Origin: Juglans regia
Lineage: Eukaryota; Streptophyta; Magnoliopsida; Fagales; Juglandaceae
DNA length: 64,000 bases
Direction: 5' to 3'
Assembly (NCBI RefSeq): GCF_001411555.2
Contig: NC_049901.1
Location: 31,544,933-31,608,932 of the forward strand
The position numbers and the translations under genes are program-made. The notes under the pieces were generated by a model that did not search any database, was not told the DNA's origin, and saw nothing but the letters and a program-made list of their open reading frames with translations. Below, piece after piece: positions 57,553 to 64,000 of the stretch; position 1 is the stretch's first letter; each line of letters starts with the position of its first letter.

Positions 57553-59064
57553 CACTAGATGATAGAACCCAAACTATCCCTCTCTCTCTAGAAAAATCCT
57601 CTCCCCTCTCTAAACTTTTCCAAACTCCAAATCTAACGAAAGGGGGTGAGAGCTTTGGCTCCTCCCCCCTCTTTTTCCTTCCCCATCCCTTCTTCTCTGT
57701 CCATTTTATTTTTCTGTGTAGTGTTTTTTAGTTTTGTTTTTGTGTTTCTTAGGCCAAATAAGGGAGGGTCGCCTTTCGAGTCTTTCCAGCCGTCACCCTT
57801 CTACACACGCCCCATTGGGATGATGCCCAACCACCGATCTTCAATTCAAGACCACCAAATCTAGTGTCCATCGGAGTGGAGAGTAGCCCGCATGCGCGGG
57901 AGGAAGTTCTAGATGTCGTCAGTGAGTGGCCCTCACGAGCCACCGAGGAGCCCTCTGCCGACACCACGCTTGGCTTTTCTGGACTCCCTTACTCCGGGAC
58001 TTCTAAGAATGGCCGTCGGCTTTTCTCCCAAAGTGACCAATATCTTGCACGCCCCACTATCGACGCTTTGTGCTCTATTCATCCATTTCGTTTCAACATT
58101 TTTGTTTTTTGTTGTTTCATTCTTTTTTTTCTGTTCCATTTTTGTTGATCTGAGTGAGGTGTTGAGCCATTGGATCGGACGCAATCTAGGTCAAGAACTG
58201 TTCGAGAGTGGCAGGCGATGCTACGGTTGGTGGTCGGCCAGTGCTCATGCATAGGTGCCACCTGCGCAATAGAGGCTGTTAGTCCGTGTGTGAGCTGGTT
58301 GCTCATGCTGTTGGAGCTCGAGATGCCGATGCTTGCTATGGGCGTGACGTCCGGGTTCACACCTGTGCTTGTGGTTCTGTAGTTGTTAATGTGTTTTTTT
58401 TTTTTTGGTTATTTTAGTTATTAATAAAATATAAATAGGTTATTGGATTTGATGTCCATAGCAGTGTCACATACTCTTCCTCTTGGGAGGACAGAGAGGA
58501 CCTTTAAGTTATGTTTTATAGAGCGATCTCTTTGTTAGAGCATTGGCAATGGCCTAAGTCTAAAATTTGACTAAAATCTTAACTTTTGACTATAATATTA
58601 ACTTTTGACTAGTTGAGTCCACATTGGACTAGCTATCTTAAAGTGAAAATAATAATATAATATTATATATTTTAATTTTTTTAATTTTATATTTTGTAAA
58701 TACACTTCATATTTTAATTAATAATTTATATTTTACTTAAAATTATTGTTTCCTCAACCTATTTCTTATGTAATGTGCCTAAAATTGCAAGTGTAATCAA
58801 AAGGAAATCAAAAGACAAAGGATTTGAGACAAAACTCTATCAATTCATGAGAAGGAATAAAAAATACAAATGCAGACCTACTAAAAATACTAAGAAGACC
58901 TTCAAAAGACAAAAGACAGAAGGAATTTAGACTCGAGTCTAGCATGCATGAATGAATGTAAGTAGAAACGAAGAGGGCACTCGAGTCTACCAAGGTAGAT
59001 TAATTGAACAGATGTTATTAGTGACTGAATTTGCAAATATCAACACTATAGAACTCCACAAATG

Positions 59065-59068
<4 letters not shown>

Positions 59069-59095
<27 letters not shown>
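59069..59095. repeat. (AT)n microsatellite
   Basis: About 13 AT units inside the Harbinger-type element. Confidence 0.9.
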
Positions 59096-59099
<4 letters not shown>

Positions 59100-59773
59100 A
59101 AGGTGAAATCCTAACTTCATGTCTTAGTTTTATAGTTTAAACAAAACTTCATGAAATGAAAAGAAGTGTGGCAAGAGAATTGTAAAATAAGATGATGAGC
59201 ATTGTAAAACTATATTGTGATAAAATGAGTAGAACCAAATCTTGTATCAACCATATGAAGAAACAAACATTACTCATATTAGATTTACTTCATCTCAAAA
59301 AATGACCAACAAGGCCCCAAAAAAATCCCTCACTTAAATCCCTTACTCGTACAGAACCCCCTCCCCTGAAAAAAAAAAAAAAAAGTTTCTTCTCTTCTCT
59401 TCTACCTGGGTAGCCAACCTCATTCAACATCCCTCACTTAACATAACTCCATTGATAAGCATCACATAATCTCACAAAAGTATGTGCATGTGACACAAAT
59501 TTAACATTCACAGTTCATAAACAGGAAGTGCCTCAAAACCAGAAGAAACCGATAGTACTACCTCAAATCGCAAATCACAGTTCATGAAATCATAGTTCAT
59601 CAAAATTGCAAATCACAGTTCATCAAAATCGCAAATTAGTTTGTAAAAAATACCCAAATTGCGATTTTCTTATGACGGATTTGTGGAGGAATACGCAACC
59701 TTGCAGAGTCACAGTGATTCATTTCGTACTCTTTGTCCCTCTCCCTCTCTCTCTCTCTCTATGCTCCTCTTCA

Positions 59774-59989
59774 ATGGTGGGTGGCAGTGAAGCCCAAGCT
59801 CCCACTTCATCCCTTTCGCTGGAGAAGCAGTTCGAGGACTTCCGAGTTCAGGTCCAAGAGTCCAAAAGCTTGCGCGAGCGTATTCGAGCTATGGCGATGG
59901 AGATCGAGTCCACCACCAGGCTCATGTATGCCAGTCTCCTTCTAGTCCACCAGTCTTGCCCAACTCTTGCTACTATAACCTCAGGATGA
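59774..59989 (+). pseudogene. Captured first exon of translin
   Basis: From the Met at 59774 (codon 57 of a longer open frame) the translation reads MVGGSEAQAPTSS, EKQFEDFRVQVQES, LRERIRAMAMEIESTTRLM and ASLLLVHQSCPT, after which similarity stops. This is the N-terminal start of plant translin, a single-stranded nucleic-acid-binding protein that works with TRAX. The rest of the gene is absent. The (CT)n-rich DNA just upstream looks like the original 5' untranslated region. The frame is still open for 71 codons, so the copy may be fairly young or selected; it cannot make a full protein. Confidence 0.85.
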
Positions 59990-60463
59990 AGAAAATGAAA
60001 ACGAGGGAAATCGGATAAAGAAAGAGAAAGAACGAGGGAAAGAGAGGGGAGGTAGATGAAATAATAAAATAAACATTTCAATGGTGAATAGTGACTCACC
60101 AAGTTTATAGAGGAGTTAAGATTTACTATAGCTAAAGTGTTAAACTTTAAAGTTTTAGCTAGTCCAATGTGAAAACTTTTTGATGAATATAGTCAAATTA
60201 TAGACTTGCATTGGCATTTAGCTAGACCATTGCCAATGCTCTTAGGAGAGAACTTGTTGAGAAGTTAAGACAATGTCTGTCACAAAAGAATTTGTATGTG
60301 AGAAAGCCCTAGAGCTGATGTGTAGTTTGACTTATAGTCTAGAGTTTCCATGTATTGATAAGTTACAGTTGTAAACTTGAGTCATTAATGAAATGAGTCT
60401 GTTTTCATTAAATTTTTTCTTTTTTTTTTTGTAAAAAAAATAAAAAAACCTCACTAGATGATA

Positions 60464-60884
60464 ATAAATGATGTAACAACTTAAAAACATAGTAAATAGC
60501 CAGATATCTAAGACTACACAACAAACAAGGTAATTAATTATTAAAAAGGATAATTGAAAAGTCTATTGCCACAAGCATCTAAACTGGAATAGGAATGCCA
60601 CATGGCATGCCATGCCATCAAATTGCCACATGGCCAAGGCGCCACATGATTCTAGATTATGATCTTGCATCACCAATTGTAGCATGTGTATTTCCTAACT
60701 CTATATAAAATTCGAATTTTACTAATTTCAAATGATCTCATGGTATTAATCCAACATTTATGAAAAAGAAAGACATTTATGAAAGAGAAAGGGAGGGTTA
60801 CTAAAGAAAGTGCTTGATCCAAGGGTTGGATTGGAGTAGACCACTTAGCTAAGTGATTTGGATCAAGGCTCGGGGCATGGGCTT
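60464..60884. other. No gene; CCACATGGC-type short repeats
   Basis: Unassigned intergenic DNA. Around 60598-60650 GCCACATGGCATGCCATGCC and related GCCACATG words form small palindromes; nothing more is supported. Confidence 0.4.
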
Positions 60885-61243
60885 AGAGGTTGTTTGGATG
60901 TTGAGATGATTTCATCTCATCTCATCTCATTTTATTTCATCTCATCACATCTCAATATTTAAGCACCACTCAAATATATACTTTTCAATTTTAAATTTTT
61001 CATCTAATCATTACAAATTTTTCAAACTTCCAAACAAAATATAAAAAATAATTCAACTTTTGTAAATTTTAAAATAAAAATAATATTATAACAATATTAT
61101 AACTTTATTATATTTTTATTCATTTTTTTTCTCTCATTTTCTAAACTTTATAAAATATTATAATTCAAATTATTTTATTACTATTCAAAAATTATTTTAC
61201 TAATATTTACATATTTCAAATCTATCTCATTCAAGCATCCCTA
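60885..61243. mobile_element. MITE with TCATCTCATC-rich end
   Basis: The left end reads GAGGTTGTTTGGATGTTGAGATG and the right end, reversed, AGGGATGCTTGAATGAGATAG, giving imperfect inverted ends around an AT-rich, non-coding core. Related in style to the MITE at 10940. Flanks are CTTA on the left and CTAAG on the right, so the duplication is unclear. Confidence 0.55.
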
Positions 61244-61245
61244 AG

Positions 61246-61720
61246 TTCGTTTTTCAGCCCGTTTCAAATCGGGTCGGTTATTAGGGATCGGATCTGTAAT
61301 ACGTTTTTCTTTTAACAATCCTAACTGCCGACGCGCGTGGGGTAAAACCTCTCCGTCCTCACGCATCAGCCTGTATGAAACGTAGAAACGTAGGAGGATG
61401 ACGTGAAAGTCGTCGCCTTCTTGAGCTGCAGAATGACCTAACTTAACCATTATGCTTAGAATATAGTATATACTCTCTCTCTCTCTCTCTCTCTCGCCCC
61501 GTCTGTTTTAGAGGGGTTCTCATAGCCTAAAATTCTCTCAATTCCCAAAATAGACATATTCTACACGCACACACCCTTGCCGTTGCCCCGTCTCAACGCC
61601 TAATTCACGAACACCCTAGAACCCACTTTTCTTCTCCATTACAATGCACCCAACTGAGTCTATTTTCCCTTTTGTTTAGCGTCGCGATTGCTCGCATCTT
61701 TGGAGGTTGGTTCTGTGAAT
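61246..61720 (+). promoter_or_regulatory. Promoter and 5' leader of the PAT1-like gene
   Basis: Between the MITE and the start codon. GC content rises. A (CT)n tract (61473-61495), common in plant 5' leaders, is followed by pyrimidine-rich sequence and GCGTCGCGATTGCTCGC just before the ATG. The exact start site is not visible; a TATA-like ATAGTATATA lies at 61462-61471. Confidence 0.45.
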
Positions 61721-61772
61721 ATGGAGAGATCCGACGGCAAAGCCTTCAAGGACTTCGCTGAAGATTCCTCAG
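61721..61772 (+). CDS. PAT1: PAT1-like mRNA-decay factor, exon 1
   Basis: Encodes MERSDGKAFKDFAEDSS plus the first base of Gly, then GT at 61773. Plant PAT1 proteins begin MERSDGKDFKDF, so the start is well supported. PAT1 is a cytoplasmic P-body protein that binds deadenylated mRNA with the LSM1-7 ring and promotes decapping. In this window only the N-terminus is present. Confidence 0.9.
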
Positions 61773-62467
61773 GTCGAATTTCAAGATTCTCTTTTTTTTT
61801 TCCTTTTTTTTTAAAAAAAATTTAAATATGATCTTTCTTTTTATGTGATTCAATTTTTAAGGCTTTTTTGGCTCTAAATTGCTTGCTTGCATACCAGAAT
61901 AAGAAAATAAAACTTCTTTGTTCTATCATTTTTGTTCTAGGAAGATGAAGCCTTAACAAACATTCTTTATCCCCATTTATTTTTTTGATTCCTCTTGGCT
62001 ACCAACAAAATTATCTTATTCTTACATATGCGACTTTGCTTATTGTCTACAATAATATATAAGTTTAAGTTTAGGTTATGAGTTATGAGTTATTTCGCCA
62101 ATCAAGTCCGGTTTAAAGAATTTCTGTGTATCAGTTTTAACGTTTATTGAATTGAAGTTTGGTTTAGTTTAGGGTTGCATAAAGTTATATCTCTCCATGT
62201 TGTCCAAGCGTTGGTCCTAAACGGTGGGGAGATGAATGGATTATTTGCAAAAAGCTTACTAATTGGGATATATGAAACTGCTATTGGATTGAGAACGAGA
62301 ATAGTTAGTGTGAAAAATGTAACTTTTTGGCTTCTTTTTCTGGGATGCAACTCTACGTTAGAGATTGATCCCCAAAACTGGATGCTAATTTGTGATGGAT
62401 TGAAGCAGAAGTAAGAATTATTGCTGATCTGATGTTCTTTTATAACTGTGTTTTGTTTTTCACGTAG
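61773..62467 (+). other. PAT1: PAT1-like gene, intron 1
   Basis: Phase-1 intron with GT at 61773 and TTTTTCACGTAG ending at 62467. T-rich throughout. Small ORFs inside it (such as 62175-62414) are not supported. Confidence 0.85.
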
Positions 62468-62616
62468 GCAATGCACTCTTTGACGCATCGCAATATGAGT
62501 TTTTTGGTCATAATGCTGTGGAAGAAGTGGAGTTGGGGGGTTTAGAAGACAATCAAGATAATGGTCCCACATTTGGACCTGCTGACGATGAGTATCATTT
62601 GTTTGATAGAGAAGAA
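62468..62616 (+). CDS. PAT1: PAT1-like mRNA-decay factor, exon 2
   Basis: Continues in frame as NALFDASQYEFFGHNAVEEVELGGLE, an acidic stretch, then DDEYHLFDREE, ending before GTAAGA at 62617. This matches the conserved N-terminal segment of plant PAT1, whose next exon normally begins GAGLGSLSDVDDL. The two exons give 67 residues without stop or frameshift and with canonical splice sites, so this looks like a working host gene that continues beyond position 64000. Confidence 0.92.
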
Positions 62617-64000
62617 GTAAGATTTTTGTTGTCTTCGAAAAATGTTCAACTTTTTTTTTATTTGTAAAAATTTAAAAAAAAAAAAGTTTAAACTTACCTT
62701 GTTGAAAAATGTTTAAATTTATATCTCATTGCATGTCACAACTCACAATTATGATTTCCATCATGCATTCCTTATGGTTGTAATCAAATGTATCTCGAAT
62801 TAGTGTCATGACCTAGGGAAAGTGCTAAACACGTGCCACTCCCAAAAGATTCAGTTGAAGTTACCACTATCAATGTAAATTTTCACTATAAAAATCTGAT
62901 ACGGGACTCAATGTTTATGTAATACGTTCACAAATTTCCCATGCAAGATGGGACTTAGCACAATTTGGGGTATCACAATCTCCCTTACATATTTCATTCA
63001 CTCAATGGGGATGTAAAAAATATGTCAATAGGTATGGTATATACTTTCCTTTTCTATAGTTGTACCTTTCTATGTTTTTCAACCTAGCATCTCAACTATA
63101 TATAATCCTATTTTGATTATCCCCATCTTTACACACTTTTTTTTCAATGACGGGGGAACCACCCCACGGTAGAGACCTTAGGACTCACCCATGGAACCTA
63201 AACCCTTGAGGAAACTAGCACAGCAACCCACCACCATGGCCTCCGACTTAAGTCGCAGTTTGATCCCAAGAACCTGTGACATAAGGCTCATGCACACAAG
63301 TTCTCCCTTACAACTTGGGCTACCCACGGGTGGGTTTTATACCCTTATACATATACAGACATTCATACAACGTTATCTGAGAAACTGTCCAATCCTTATG
63401 GGACTTCCATCTCAGTTCCTCATCAACGTTGTCATTTCACCTTACCCCTTGTTGCTTCACTCATCCTAATCACCTATACTTCCTAATTACCTGGATTCTG
63501 CTTAATCTTATCATATGGGTGTTTCCTGCACAGCCAATAGCACTACTTGGTTTTGGCTTTCAATTCATCCATTTAGGCCAACTACAATAGTGTTTGAGAG
63601 TTGAGACTCCGTTGATGTTTTCACTGGAGGAGATGAAAAAAATAAACAAACATCTACCTTCGTCTTCCTGAGTTATTGTTAATCGGGTAACTACCTTAGT
63701 GTCAAGCCATGCTATGCTTTCAAGGATTCTAGGGAGAGACCTAGGAGTCTGAATCTGTTCCCTCACGCCTATACCTCACGTGTCGAGAGTGCTTCTGAGC
63801 TCATTCCAATAGATGAGATATAGTTTCTGTATCAGCTGAAGGAGAGTAGAGCTCCTTCCAATAGATGAGATATAGTTTCTGTATCAGCTGAAGGAGAGTA
63901 AAGAGGCTTCCCCAACCTTGAGCTAAAGGAATTGTATCATGTGTATCGTGAAGAAGTCATGAAGTGGAAAATGGTATCCGCTTGAGCATCAGTTTCACTT
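62617..64000 (+). other. PAT1: PAT1-like gene, intron 2 (incomplete)
   Basis: No sequence resembling the expected third exon occurs before the window ends, so the intron is over 1.38 kb. It includes repeat-like text: TGATACGGGACTC to GGGGTATCACAATCTCCC (62900-62990) and GACGGGGGAACCACCCCACGG (63150-63175), commonly seen in dispersed repeats. The intron end lies outside. Confidence 0.6.
63797..63900 (+). repeat. Two 52-bp tandem copies
   Basis: GAGCTCATTCC.. at 63797-63848 and GAGCTCCTTCC.. at 63849-63900 are identical apart from one base. Confidence 0.95.

Larger units (their letters stand above)
58538..60241. mobile_element. Harbinger-type element carrying a translin exon
   Basis: Perfect 15-bp terminal inverted repeats, GAGCATTGGCAATGG at 58538 and its reverse complement ending at 60241, flanked by TTA on both sides (58535-58537, 60242-60244). 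This fits the PIF/Harbinger group. It has no transposase. The interior includes an (AT)n run, an internal tandem repeat near 59566-59640, and a stretch homologous to the host translin gene. It sits within the L1-like insertion and is therefore younger. Confidence 0.85.
57565..60451 (+). mobile_element. Non-autonomous L1-like insertion with 12-bp duplications
   Basis: CACTAGATGATA occurs at 57553-57564 and 60452-60463. The inserted DNA begins with a pyrimidine-rich leader (CTCTCTCTCTAG, CTCCCCCCTC) and ends in an A-rich tail (GTAAAAAAAATAAAAAAACC) after a 3' untranslated-like segment. Without the Harbinger element inside, it is about 1.2 kb and has no reverse transcriptase or endonuclease. The long duplication and tail show target-primed reverse transcription, by L1 machinery. 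It may be an internally deleted LINE or a retroposed transcript. Frames at 57646-58382 are open in places but unrecognised. Confidence 0.75.

Noticed and set aside
57646..58382. Several overlapping ORFs in the GC-richer head of the L1-like insertion
   Set aside because: Open on both strands, different lengths in each frame and no recognisable domain; kept only as a note in the element entry.
62144..62572. 142-codon minus-strand ORF
   Set aside because: Antisense to intron 1 and exon 2 of the PAT1-like gene, which has canonical splice sites and family similarity.

Overview
This is about 64 kb of AT-rich plant nuclear DNA, almost certainly from a woody dicot. Two TTA-flanked DNA transposons, a hAT MITE with an 8-bp duplication and a TCATCTCATC-rich MITE of a kind I associate with Fagales trees point that way; the order is an inference, not a proof. 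Nearly everything from 1 to about 61,250 is nested, decayed transposon sequence. One host gene, a PAT1-type mRNA-decay factor, starts at 61,721 and runs off the right edge. No tRNA, rRNA or CRISPR array was seen.

Layout. 1-7.1 kb: decayed retroelements, including a minus-strand Ty3 pol tail (about 5.1-6.17 kb). 7.17-30.3 kb: one very long LTR, split by a minus-strand solo LTR (7872-12327) and by an Athila-like element (13196-28780). The Athila-like element itself holds a second giant solo LTR (14939-19810, inside gag) and an L1-type LINE (22299-25459, inside the integrase tail). 30,612-41,282: a Tekay-like Ty3 chromovirus with LTRs over 3 kb, no gag or protease, and an extra ORF before its 3' LTR. 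41.3-49.5 kb: related LTRs in both orientations around a broken Ty3 pol. 50-57.2 kb: a minus-strand LINE split by a third giant solo LTR (50268-55078), then a hAT MITE. 57.6-60.5 kb: an L1-like non-autonomous insertion with 12-bp duplications, invaded by a Harbinger-type element carrying a translin exon.

The strongest unexpected signal concerns the giant LTRs. Three are solo LTRs of about 4.5-4.9 kb with perfect 5-bp target duplications (CATAT, CTACA, CCTTT). Across these and the related Tekay-type LTRs, otherwise diverged sequence keeps small hairpins whose paired arms change together: a module CTAGGATA/TATCCTAG plus GTTGAC-8nt-GTCAAC in six copies, and a module (A/G)AGATTT/AAATCT plus CTACCATT/AATGGTAG in six copies. 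Directly after the second module sits a short leucine-rich ORF (47-58 codons) open in five copies. In the Tekay element these lie downstream of a TATA box, so they would form part of a long transcribed leader. I know of no description of this arrangement, but I could not search.

All coordinates come from reading by eye. Element ends with target duplications are base-accurate; others are approximate.
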